In this document: piece by piece, positions 48,765-56,925 of the stretch
Layout of the letters: the number at the start of each line of letters is the position of its first letter
Position numbering within the stretch: the first letter of the stretch is position 1
Source of the DNA: Pseudoxanthomonas indica
GTDB lineage: Bacteria > Pseudomonadota > Gammaproteobacteria > Xanthomonadales > Xanthomonadaceae
NCBI RefSeq assembly: GCF_900167565.1
Contig: NZ_FUZV01000001.1
Span: forward strand, 2,023,001-2,087,000
Direction: 5' to 3'
Length of the DNA stretch: 64,000 nucleotides
Notes under the pieces: generated by a model
What the model saw: only the letters and a program-made list of their open reading frames with translations
Told to the model about the DNA's origin: nothing
Database searches by the model: none
Program-made: the position numbers and the translations under genes

Positions 48765-50663
48765 ATGACCCGACTCGCCAGGCTCCTTTTTCTCGCCGCC
48801 CTGATCGTCTCGCCGCATGCGCTGGCGCAATCGCCACAGCAGGTCGTCGTGCCATCGCTGGCCGACACCTACCCCGGTGTGATCACCCTGGACGTCGACG
48901 CCAGCGACGTCACCCGGCGCATCCAGCGCGTGCGCGAAATCCTGCCCGTGCAGCCCGGGCGGTTGACGCTGTGGTATCCGAAATGGATTCCCGGCAACCA
49001 CGCGCCGACCGGCCCGATCAATCAGATCGCCGGCCTGGTCATCCGCGGCAACGATCGGCCCATCGCCTGGCGCCGCGATCCCGGCGACATGTATGCGTTC
49101 CAGCTCGACGTGCCCGCAGGCGTGAGCAAGCTGGAAATTGCGTTCGACTACCTCTCGCCCACCGCCAGCGATCAAGGCCGGGTGGCGATGACGGCGCGCA
49201 TGCTCTCGCTGCAATGGCACCGCGTGCTGCTGTATCCGGCCGGCGTGGACGCGCGTGGCATCCGCATCGCCGCGAGCCTGCGCCTGCCGTCCGGCTGGCA
49301 GCATGCCACGGCGCTGGAAGCCGCCGGCAATGCCGGCGGCCTGCTGCGCTTCGCACCGACGGATCTGATGACGCTGGTGGATTCGCCGCTCTACGCCGGC
49401 CAGCATTTCCGCAGCTTCCCGCTGGACGAGGGCAGGACGCCGGTACGCCTGAACGCGATGGCCGATACCGCCGAACAACTGCAGGCCACGCCGGCGATGA
49501 TCCAGGCGCATCGCGCGCTGGTGACGCAAGCGGATCACGTGTTCGGTCCGCGTCCCTTCGCCCATTACGACTTCCTGCTGGCGGTGTCCGACAGCTTCAG
49601 CGGCATCGGCCTGGAGCATCGCCAGTCCAGCGAGAACGGCACCTACGCCGACTATCTGCTCGGCAGCGCAGCCTTCATCGACAACGATCTGCTGCCGCAC
49701 GAATACGTGCATGCGTGGAGTGGCAAGTTCCGCCGTCCGGTCGGCACCTGGGCGCCTCACTACAACGTGCCCGCCGACAACTCGCTGCTGTGGGTCTACG
49801 AAGGCCAGACCCAGTACTGGGCGGTGGTGCTGGCGGCGCGCTCCGGGCTGTGGACGCAGGAGCAGGCGCGCGAGGTGCTGGCCAACACGCTGGCCACCGC
49901 AGCCACGCAGCCCGGCCGTGACTGGCGCGATCTGGGCGACACCGTCCACCAGGGCATCGTCGATTTCAACGATGCGCCGCAGGCCTGGGGCAGCTGGCAG
50001 CGCGGCTACGACTTCTACACCGAAGGCTCGCTGCTGTGGCTGGCGGTCGACGCACGCATGCGCGAGCTCAGTGGCGGCCGGCGCACGCTGGACGATTTCG
50101 CACAGCGCTTCCATGCCGGCGCCAGCGCGCAGGCGCCGGTGTCCACGTATGACCAGGAGGCGGTGGTGAATACCCTGGACAACGTGCAACACGACGACTG
50201 GCGTGGTTTCCTGCAAGCGCGCCTGAGCGGACTGGGCAAGCAGGCGCCGCTGGATGGCCTGGAGCGCAGTGGCTGGACGCTGATCTACAACGACACTCCG
50301 AATGCGGCGATCGAAGACGCCGAAAGCGCCGGCGGCTACGACGATTTCCGCTACTCGATCGGACTGCGCATCGACGGCGACGGCAAGGTGGCCGAAACCC
50401 TCTGGGACTCAGCGGCGTACCAGGCCGGCATCGTCAAGGACATGCAGGTGCTGGCCGTCAACGGACTGGCCTACAGCGCCGAGCGGCTCAAGCGCGCCAT
50501 CACCACGGCCAAGGGAGCCGGACAACCGATCGAACTGATCCTGCGGCAGGGTGAGCAGTACAGCAGCCTGCGCCTCGACTACCAGGGCGGCCTGCGTTAT
50601 CCGCATCTGCAACGCATCGCCCAAAGCCACGATCACCTGAGCGAGATCCTGGCGCCACGCTGA
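48765..50663 (+). CDS. M61-family glycyl aminopeptidase-like metallopeptidase with PDZ domain
   Basis: 632 residues. Sec signal peptide MTRLARLLFLAALIVSPHALA. The N-terminal beta domain carries YPKWIPGNHAPTGPINQIAG, the substrate-facing segment of M61 enzymes. The zinc site is HEYVH (His312, Glu313, His316), with WVYEGQTQYW giving the third ligand. A PDZ domain lies near residues 515-600 (AAYQAGIVKDMQVLAVNG). Expected to remove N-terminal residues from periplasmic peptides. Ribosome site weak. Confidence 0.93.
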   Translation: MTRLARLLFLAALIVSPHALAQSPQQVVVPSLADTYPGVITLDVDASDVTRRIQRVREILPVQPGRLTLWYPKWIPGNHAPTGPINQIAGLVIRGNDRPIAWRRDPGDMYAFQLDVPAGVSKLEIAFDYLSPTASDQGRVAMTARMLSLQWHRVLLYPAGVDARGIRIAASLRLPSGWQHATALEAAGNAGGLLRFAPTDLMTLVDSPLYAGQHFRSFPLDEGRTPVRLNAMADTAEQLQATPAMIQAHRALVTQADHVFGPRPFAHYDFLLAVSDSFSGIGLEHRQSSENGTYADYLLGSAAFIDNDLLPHEYVHAWSGKFRRPVGTWAPHYNVPADNSLLWVYEGQTQYWAVVLAARSGLWTQEQAREVLANTLATAATQPGRDWRDLGDTVHQGIVDFNDAPQAWGSWQRGYDFYTEGSLLWLAVDARMRELSGGRRTLDDFAQRFHAGASAQAPVSTYDQEAVVNTLDNVQHDDWRGFLQARLSGLGKQAPLDGLERSGWTLIYNDTPNAAIEDAESAGGYDDFRYSIGLRIDGDGKVAETLWDSAAYQAGIVKDMQVLAVNGLAYSAERLKRAITTAKGAGQPIELILRQGEQYSSLRLDYQGGLRYPHLQRIAQSHDHLSEILAPR

Positions 50664-50689
50664 GGGCGCCCGTCATCTTGCGGCGGGCG

Positions 50690-51109
50690 TCAGGGAATGA
50701 AGGTCTGTTCGGGATCGTCGAACGACTTGAACTCCAGCGCATTGCCGGAAGGATCAAACAGGAACATCGTGACGTGCTGGCCCGGCTTGCCCTTCAAACG
50801 CAGGTGCGGCGGTTCGGCGAAATCCACTTGCGCGCGGGTCAGGCGCGCGGCCAGCTGTTCCCAGGACACGCGATCCAGGTTCATGCCGAAGTGCGGCACC
50901 GGCACGGCTTCGCCATCGAACCTGCTGTCGTGCAACGCCTGGGTCTGGTCGGCGATATGCGCGACCAGATGGTGGCCGAAAAAGTCGAAGTCCTGATAAT
51001 TGACGTCGCTGCGCCCCTGCGGGCAACCGATCACGTCGCCATAGAATCGGCGCGCCTCGTCGAGGTCGCGCACGGGAAAGGCCAGGTGGAACTTGTTGAC
51101 CGCGCTCAT
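50690..51109 (-). CDS. VOC (glyoxalase/bleomycin resistance/dioxygenase) superfamily protein
   Basis: 139 residues, two beta-alpha-beta-beta-beta modules (FHLAFPVRDLDEARRFYGDV and VPHFGMNLDRVSWEQL). Possible metal ligands are His8, His in PVPHFGM and Glu in NALEFKSF. VOC enzymes open rings, isomerise or bind small molecules; the exact reaction cannot be read from sequence. AGGAA 6 bp before the ATG at 51109. It follows the diiron-type gene by 10 bp on the same strand and should be in one operon with it. Confidence 0.87.
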   Translation of the reverse strand: MSAVNKFHLAFPVRDLDEARRFYGDVIGCPQGRSDVNYQDFDFFGHHLVAHIADQTQALHDSRFDGEAVPVPHFGMNLDRVSWEQLAARLTRAQVDFAEPPHLRLKGKPGQHVTMFLFDPSGNALEFKSFDDPEQTFIP

Positions 51110-51119
51110 CGCCGGTTCC

Positions 51120-51848
51120 TCACGAGGCCACGCGCAGCGGTGGCACGCAGGCTTCGAAGATGTTCTGCCAGAACAGGTTCCAGGCGGTGATGCTGCGCGA
51201 GTAACCCTTGGCCAGTTCCGGCAACACGCTGGGATCTTCCTGCAGGTAGTCATCGATGGCCTTGCGGGTCAGCTCGCCGTGGATGATGTCTTCCTCGCCG
51301 GTGTGGATGGTCCAGAACTCCCAGTCGATGCTGTCGGCATGCTCGAGGAAGTACGGGTTGTTCTTCATGTGCTCGAACATCACCGACAAGTACGTCTGGC
51401 AGAGGCATTCACCGCCCATCCCACGCAGGCCCACGCCGTAGGCGATGGGATTGGCGGCCATGTCACGGGTCAGGCCCTTGAGGATGCGCTCGTTGGTGGG
51501 CAGCGCATGCCGCCACTGTTCCTCGTCCACGCCGATGGTCGAGAGAAAGCGATCGTAGACGGTGGGATGCGCCTTGCCCGGATCGCCTTCGCCCAGTTCT
51601 TCGGCGAGGATTTGTCCAAGCAGACTGCGCAGGCCGCCAAACGGCAGGCGCGCCACCAGCAAGGCCAGATCGCTGATGTAGTCGATGGTGAAGAATCGAT
51701 ACTGCACGCACACCTGGCGCAGTGCATCGATGGGGAGTTGTTCAAGCACGCCCATTTTCTGGGCGGCCAGGGCTTCGGTGGCCTCCTTGGCCTCATCGGC
51801 AAAGCGCCAGAACGCGTCCCGCGTCATCGGTGCAGTTTCTTGCAGCAT
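51120..51848 (-). CDS. Iron-containing redox enzyme family protein (heme-oxygenase-like diiron fold)
   Basis: 242 residues, predicted all-helical. Spacing of Glu84 and His94 (AEELGEGDPGKAHP), Glu147 (GMGGECLCQTY), His182, Glu186 or Asp187 and His190 (WTIHTGEEDIIHG) matches the diiron ligands of heme-oxygenase-like diiron oxidases such as CADD and UndA. It probably activates oxygen on an amino-acid- or fatty-acid-like substrate; no heme is expected. AGGAAA lies before the ATG at 51848. First gene of a two-gene operon with the VOC protein; divergent from a QueC-like PP-loop protein. Confidence 0.82.
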   Translation of the reverse strand: MLQETAPMTRDAFWRFADEAKEATEALAAQKMGVLEQLPIDALRQVCVQYRFFTIDYISDLALLVARLPFGGLRSLLGQILAEELGEGDPGKAHPTVYDRFLSTIGVDEEQWRHALPTNERILKGLTRDMAANPIAYGVGLRGMGGECLCQTYLSVMFEHMKNNPYFLEHADSIDWEFWTIHTGEEDIIHGELTRKAIDDYLQEDPSVLPELAKGYSRSITAWNLFWQNIFEACVPPLRVAS

Positions 51849-52177
51849 GAGGATTTCCTATTCGTGGCTTCTTTATTCGAGGACAAGCACGCACAGCACG
51901 GCATGCGCGTCGCTTGAGCCCGGATGATGGTTGCCGCGCATGTGAGCAGAATGTGCACAAGCAAGCTTCACACGCGTGACGGGTTCACTTTTCCTGCATT
52001 GAACCTGCGGTCAACGGACCAAAGGCGCGAACCCGATCACGATCGCGGTCACGAAGGTGACAACAGGCTGAAGAAGAACAGCGCACGTGGCAGGCGTATT
52101 CACGTTCGCCGAGATGGCGTGCACGGCCTTGCCGACGTCGAGCGCTAGCATGCGTGGATGAAGCGCACGAGGCGATG
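51849..52177. other. 329-bp divergent intergenic region between the diiron and QueC-like genes
   Basis: Must contain promoters for both flanking transcripts. No clear dyad or repeat is seen. On the minus strand a 46-codon frame (52151 down to 52011, MLALDVGKAVHAISANV to IVIGFAPLVR) encodes a C-terminal membrane-helix-like stretch, but it has no ribosome site. A plus-strand frame at 51924-52148 has no coding character. Confidence 0.5.
52011..52151 (-). CDS. Possible 46-residue small membrane peptide
   Basis: ATG at 52151; N-terminal 20 residues amphipathic, then CAVLLQPVVTFVTAIVIGFA, which could span the membrane. The first 20 codons favour G or C in third position, as in neighbouring genes; later codons less so. 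No Shine-Dalgarno sequence. Could be chance. Confidence 0.2.
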   Translation of the reverse strand: MLALDVGKAVHAISANVNTPATCAVLLQPVVTFVTAIVIGFAPLVR

Positions 52178-52996
52178 ATGCAGTCCGACATGCACGTGGA
52201 GGCGGACAGTCCACTGTTCCGCGATTCATCGCCCCGCGCGGTGGCGGTGTTGTGGACCGGTGGTTGGGATTCCACCTTCCAGGTGCTGCGCTTGTTGCTC
52301 AAGCATCGCCTGCCGGTGGTGCCTTATTACCTGGAAGACGCAACGCGCGCGTCCACGGCCGTCGAGCTGGCGACCATCCAGGCGATTTCCGACGCCCTGC
52401 GGCGCGAGCACGAACACGTTCGCGGCTTGCTGCGCCCGCTGCGCCGCTTCCTCGTCGCCGATATTCCGCGCGATCCCGCCATGCAGCAGGCCTTGCGCGA
52501 GGTGCGCCGCCGTTCGTACATCGGCGATCAATACGCCTGGCTGCCGGCATTCTGCAAACGCCAGCGCCTGGACGACATCGAACTGAGCGTGCATGTGGAC
52601 GACAAGGTGCAGGCCTTGCTCTCATCGATGGTCAGCGACTTCCAGCAAGCCGGTTGCTACCGCAGCTACCGCGTCGATGCTCGCCATGCAGACCGACCCG
52701 AGTACGCGCTGTTCCGCTACTTCAGCTTTCCCCTGTTCGCCATCGACAAGCGCGCGATGCAGGACGAAGCCGCGCGCGAAGGCTGGTCGGACTACATGCA
52801 CATGACCTGGTTCTGCCATCGCCCGTGGCGCGGCCAACCCTGCGGCGCCTGCGCGCCCTGCGTCTACGCCATCGAAGAGGGCATGGCCTGGCGCGTGCCA
52901 CGGCAGCGGCGCGCGCTGACGTGGCTGTATCGAAAGTTCGCCCTGCCGCTCAAGCCGCCACTGCGCGCGGCGTTGGCGACGATGCGGCGAAGTTGA
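52178..52996 (+). CDS. QueC-like PP-loop ATPase with zinc cysteine cluster
   Basis: 272 residues from ATG 52178 (GAGG 5 bp before; ATG at 52175 or GTG at 52154 also in frame). The PP-loop is VLWTGGWDSTFQVLRLLL, equivalent to SGGxDS of 7-cyano-7-deazaguanine synthase. The C-terminal CHRPWRGQPCGACAPC gives the four-cysteine zinc site of the QueC family. It should adenylate a carboxylate or similar group. The body diverges from housekeeping QueC (for example the EYALFRYFSFPLFAIDKR segment), and no queD, queE or queF lies nearby, so it may act on another substrate. Confidence 0.8.
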   Translation: MQSDMHVEADSPLFRDSSPRAVAVLWTGGWDSTFQVLRLLLKHRLPVVPYYLEDATRASTAVELATIQAISDALRREHEHVRGLLRPLRRFLVADIPRDPAMQQALREVRRRSYIGDQYAWLPAFCKRQRLDDIELSVHVDDKVQALLSSMVSDFQQAGCYRSYRVDARHADRPEYALFRYFSFPLFAIDKRAMQDEAAREGWSDYMHMTWFCHRPWRGQPCGACAPCVYAIEEGMAWRVPRQRRALTWLYRKFALPLKPPLRAALATMRRS

Positions 52997-53041
52997 CGCT
53001 GGACGGCGGCGCCATCGCGCCGCCGTCCGAACCCGGAAGCT

Positions 53042-56000
53042 TCAAGCCGACTGCACGATCCGGATGCCGCGCGGATTGTTCCAGGTCGCCAGCAATTCGG
53101 CTTCGCGCTGCTTGGCCGCGTGCAGGTGCTGTTCCTTGACGTGACCATAGCCGCGGATGTGCTCGGGGATGCTGGCGATTTCCACTGCCAGGCCGAGCTT
53201 GTCGACATCCAGGCCGTTCAACAACTGCGCCAGGGTGCGCTCGTAATCGGCCATCAGCTGGCGCTCGCCCTTGCGCTCGGCGGTGTAGCCAAACACGTCG
53301 AGCGGGCCACCGCGCAGGAAGCGCAGCTTGGCCAGCAGGCCGAAGGCCTTGAACATCCAGGGGCCGTATTCCTTCTTCTGCAGGCGGCCCTGCGCATCCT
53401 TCTTGGCGAACAACGGCGGCGCCAGGTGAAAGTGCACCTGGTAGTCACCGTCGAACTGCTGCTGCAGGCGGCGCTGGAATTCGCCGCTGGTGTACAGGCG
53501 CGCCACTTCGTACTCGTCCTTGTAGGCCATGAGCTTGAAGAAGTAGCGCGACACCGCTTCGGTCAGCGCGGTGGAACCCGGCGCCTTGAGCTGCTCGGCC
53601 GCGCGCACGCGCGCCACCAGGTCCGAATAGCGACGTGCATACGCCGCGTCCTGGTAGTCGGTAAGGAAGCGCTCGCGGCGGGCGATCAATTCGTCCAGCG
53701 ATCGCGACAGGCGCAGATCATCCAGCGGCAGGAACGCCACGTCGCCGTCGCCGCCGTTGCCTTCGGGCAGGCCACGCAGTTCGCTTTCGCTGCCCGGGTT
53801 GCGCGGCGCCGCGTTGGCGCCCCACTCGGTGCTTTCCCACTCGCCCGGCGGCAGGATCTGCAGGTTGCGCGGGGTGCGTTCGGCTTCAGTCTGGGTATTG
53901 CGGATCAGGCCCGCGGCTTCCTGCACGGCTTGCGGATTGACCACGGCCAGGCGACCCCAGGCGAAGGCGGTCTTGTTCATCTCGATCGCCGCGCCATTCA
54001 ACTCCACCGCACGCATCAGCGCATCGAAGGAAATCGGCACCAGGCCCTGCTGCCAGGCGTAGCCCATGATGAAAAGGTTGGCGGCAATCGCATCGCCCAT
54101 CAGCGCGGTGGCCAGCTGGGTGGCGTCAATCAGCATCGGCTCGCGGCCGCCCAGCGCCACGCGCACGCCGGCGATGATGTCGGTGGCCGGGAACTGCATG
54201 TCCGGATGGGTGGTGAAGGTGCCGGGCATGGCTTCGTAGGTGTTGAGCACCACGTGCGAACGCTCGCCGCGCACCTTGGACAGCGCCCAGTAGTCGTTGA
54301 CCACGACCATGTCGCAGCCCAGCACCAGATCCGCCTCACCGGCGGCAATGCGCATGGCGTGGATGTCTTCCGGCGTGCGGGCGATGCGGATATGGGTGGT
54401 GACCGCGCCGCCCTTCTGCGCCAGGCCGGTCTGATCCAGCACGCTCGCGCCCTTGCCTTCCAGGTGGCCAGCCATGCCCAGCAACGCACCGATGGTGACC
54501 ACGCCGGTGCCGCCGACGCCGGTAATCAGGATGTTCCAGGGCTGGCTCAGATCCGTGCGTACCTGCGGGGCCGGCAGCGTGTTGAGTAGTTCGGCTGCGT
54601 TCGCTTTCTTGCCCTTGCGCGGTGAACCGCCGTGCACGGTGACGAAGCTCGGGCAGAAGCCGTTGACGCAGGAAAAGTCCTTGTTGCAGTTGGACTGATC
54701 AATCTCGCGCTTGCGGCCGAACTCGGTTTCCTTGGGCAGCACCGACACGCAGAAGCTCTTCACGCCGCAATCGCCGCAGCCTTCGCAGACCAGCGTGTTG
54801 ACCATCACCCGCTTGGCCGGATCGACCATCTTGCCGCGCTTGCGACGGCGACGCTTCTCGGTGGCGCAGACCTGGTCGTAGATCAGGATCGACACGCCCT
54901 TGACCGTGCGCAACTGCTTCTGCACGTCATCGAGCTGCTTGCGGTCGAAGAACTCCACGCCGCCGGGGAACAGTTCGCGCTTGCTCCATTTCGACACATC
55001 GTCGCTGACCACCACGATGGTGTCGGCGCCTTCGGCACGCATCATGTGCGCGATCTGCGGCACGCTCAGGGTGCCGTCGACCGGCTGGCCGCCGGTCATC
55101 GCCACCGCGTCGTTGTAGAGGATCTTGTAGGTGATGTTGACGCCGGTGGCGATCGACTGCCGCACCGCCAGCGAACCGGAATGGAAGAACGTGCCGTCGC
55201 CCAGGTTCTGGAACACGTGCTGGGTTTCGGTGAAGGGCGCCTGGCCCGACCACGTCACGCCTTCGCCGCCCATGTGGGTGAAGGTGTCGGTGTCGCGATC
55301 CATCCACGTCACCATGTAGTGGCAGCCGATGCCGCCGAGCGCGCGCGAACCGTCCGGCACCACCGTGGAGGTGTTGTGCGGGCAGCCGCTGCAGTAATGC
55401 GGCACGCGCGGGAAATTGGCGCGCGGCAGCGCCAGTTCGGCTTCCTTCTCGTCCATCCAGCGCAGGCGCTGTTCGATCGACTCGTTGCTGTAGAAGCGCT
55501 GGATGCGACGGCCGATCACGCCGGCGATGGTGGCCGGGGTCAGTTCGCCGGTGGAGGGCAGGATCCACTCGCCGGCTTCGTCGTACTTGCCGATGATCGA
55601 AGGACGGCGTCCCAGCGACTCGGGCCAGTTGTAGAAGTATTCCTTCATCTGCCGCTCGATGAAGGCGCGCTTCTCTTCCACCACCACGATGTCGTCCAGG
55701 CCGCTGGCGAACTCGGAGATGCCAATCGGCTCCAGCGGCCAGGTCATGCCGACCTTGTACACGCGGATGCCGATGTCGGCGCAGGCGCGTTCGTCCAGGC
55801 CCAGGTATTCCAGCGCCTGCAACACGTCCAGGTAGCTTTTGCCGGTGGTGACAATGCCCAGCCGCGCACGCGGCGAGTCCAGCACGATCTTGTCCACGCC
55901 ATTGGCGCGGGCGAAGGCCTGCGCGGCTTTCACCGCATAGCGGTGCAGGCGCATTTCCTGATCCAGCGGCGGATCCGGCCAGCGGATGTTGAGCCCGCCC

Positions 56001-56749
56001 ACCGGCAGTTCGAAATCGCCGGGCAACAGGATCTGCCGCGCAAACGGATTGACCTCCACCGAGGCCGATGACTCAACGGTTTCCGCGATTGTCTTGAAGC
56101 CCACCCAGCGGCCGGTGTAGCGGCTCATCGCCCAGCCCACCAGGCCCAGGTCGAGGATGTCCTGTACGCCGGCCGGATTGAGCACCGGCATCATCGCGCT
56201 GACGAATTCGTCTTCCGAGCCATGCGGCAGGGTCGAACTGCGGCAGGCGTGGTCATCGGCCGCCAGCGCCAGCACGCCGCCATGGCGCGACGTGCCGGCG
56301 GCGTTGCCGTGCTTGAACACGTCGCCGCAGCGATCCACGCCCGGACCCTTGCCGTACCACATCGAATACACGCCATCGACCTTGGCGCCCGGGAACAGGT
56401 TGGTCTGCTGGGTACCCCAGACCATGGTGGCGCCGAGATCCTCGTTGAGGCCCGGGGTGAACTTCACCGCCGCGGCTTCCAGATGCTTGCGCGCGCGCCA
56501 CAGTTCCAGATCGAAGCCGCCCAGCGGCGAGCCGCGGTAGCCGCTGATGAAGCCGGCGGTATTCAAGCCGGCGGCCTGATCACGCAGCCGCTGCATCAAC
56601 GGCAGACGCACCAGCGCCTGCACACCGCTCAGATAGATGCGCCCATCGGTGCGGGTGTACTTGTGTTCCAGGGTGTAGTCGTTGTCGAGCACGCCGATCT
56701 GGGGCGTGTTGGCGGACGACGGCGAAGTCAGTTCGGCGGTGCTGGTCAT
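53042..56749 (-). CDS. Indolepyruvate ferredoxin oxidoreductase family protein (fused IorA-IorB)
   Basis: 1,235 residues. The N-terminal two-thirds is the thiamine-dependent IorA part (GFISGYRGSPLGGFD, then the TPP region GGIGCHYMVTW and FTHMGGEG). The central ferredoxin-type cysteines are CEGCGDCGVKSFC and CNKDFSCVNGFCPS. The C-terminal gamma-type IorB domain is ILITGVGGTGVVTIGALLGM. It decarboxylates aryl- or branched-chain 2-oxoacids to acyl-CoA, passing electrons to ferredoxin. ATG 56749 chosen by family length; the frame upstream is intergenic. Monocistronic. Confidence 0.92.
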   Translation of the reverse strand: MTSTAELTSPSSANTPQIGVLDNDYTLEHKYTRTDGRIYLSGVQALVRLPLMQRLRDQAAGLNTAGFISGYRGSPLGGFDLELWRARKHLEAAAVKFTPGLNEDLGATMVWGTQQTNLFPGAKVDGVYSMWYGKGPGVDRCGDVFKHGNAAGTSRHGGVLALAADDHACRSSTLPHGSEDEFVSAMMPVLNPAGVQDILDLGLVGWAMSRYTGRWVGFKTIAETVESSASVEVNPFARQILLPGDFELPVGGLNIRWPDPPLDQEMRLHRYAVKAAQAFARANGVDKIVLDSPRARLGIVTTGKSYLDVLQALEYLGLDERACADIGIRVYKVGMTWPLEPIGISEFASGLDDIVVVEEKRAFIERQMKEYFYNWPESLGRRPSIIGKYDEAGEWILPSTGELTPATIAGVIGRRIQRFYSNESIEQRLRWMDEKEAELALPRANFPRVPHYCSGCPHNTSTVVPDGSRALGGIGCHYMVTWMDRDTDTFTHMGGEGVTWSGQAPFTETQHVFQNLGDGTFFHSGSLAVRQSIATGVNITYKILYNDAVAMTGGQPVDGTLSVPQIAHMMRAEGADTIVVVSDDVSKWSKRELFPGGVEFFDRKQLDDVQKQLRTVKGVSILIYDQVCATEKRRRRKRGKMVDPAKRVMVNTLVCEGCGDCGVKSFCVSVLPKETEFGRKREIDQSNCNKDFSCVNGFCPSFVTVHGGSPRKGKKANAAELLNTLPAPQVRTDLSQPWNILITGVGGTGVVTIGALLGMAGHLEGKGASVLDQTGLAQKGGAVTTHIRIARTPEDIHAMRIAAGEADLVLGCDMVVVNDYWALSKVRGERSHVVLNTYEAMPGTFTTHPDMQFPATDIIAGVRVALGGREPMLIDATQLATALMGDAIAANLFIMGYAWQQGLVPISFDALMRAVELNGAAIEMNKTAFAWGRLAVVNPQAVQEAAGLIRNTQTEAERTPRNLQILPPGEWESTEWGANAAPRNPGSESELRGLPEGNGGDGDVAFLPLDDLRLSRSLDELIARRERFLTDYQDAAYARRYSDLVARVRAAEQLKAPGSTALTEAVSRYFFKLMAYKDEYEVARLYTSGEFQRRLQQQFDGDYQVHFHLAPPLFAKKDAQGRLQKKEYGPWMFKAFGLLAKLRFLRGGPLDVFGYTAERKGERQLMADYERTLAQLLNGLDVDKLGLAVEIASIPEHIRGYGHVKEQHLHAAKQREAELLATWNNPRGIRIVQSA

Positions 56750-56899
56750 GGGCTGGCCTGGCAAGCGGCTGGCAATCCGGCGGATGCCGGAAAACTGAGG
56801 GTTCCCGGCGAACGCCGGAAGCGGGGGATGATCCGGCAGGGACCGGATGAAGGCGCAAATTGTAGCAGTGGCGCGCAAATGGTCTGCGGTGCCTTTGCT

Positions 56900-56924
56900 C
56901 CCTTCCCCGCCTGCGGGGGAGGGG
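56900..56924. repeat. Degenerate REP-like palindrome upstream of the iorAB fusion
   Basis: CCCTTCCCCGC-CT-GCGGGGGAGGGG with a 6-bp perfect core, in the gap between the endonuclease stop (56926) and the oxidoreductase start. A weaker member of the 32844 and 48566 family. Confidence 0.55.
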
Positions 56925-56925
56925 C

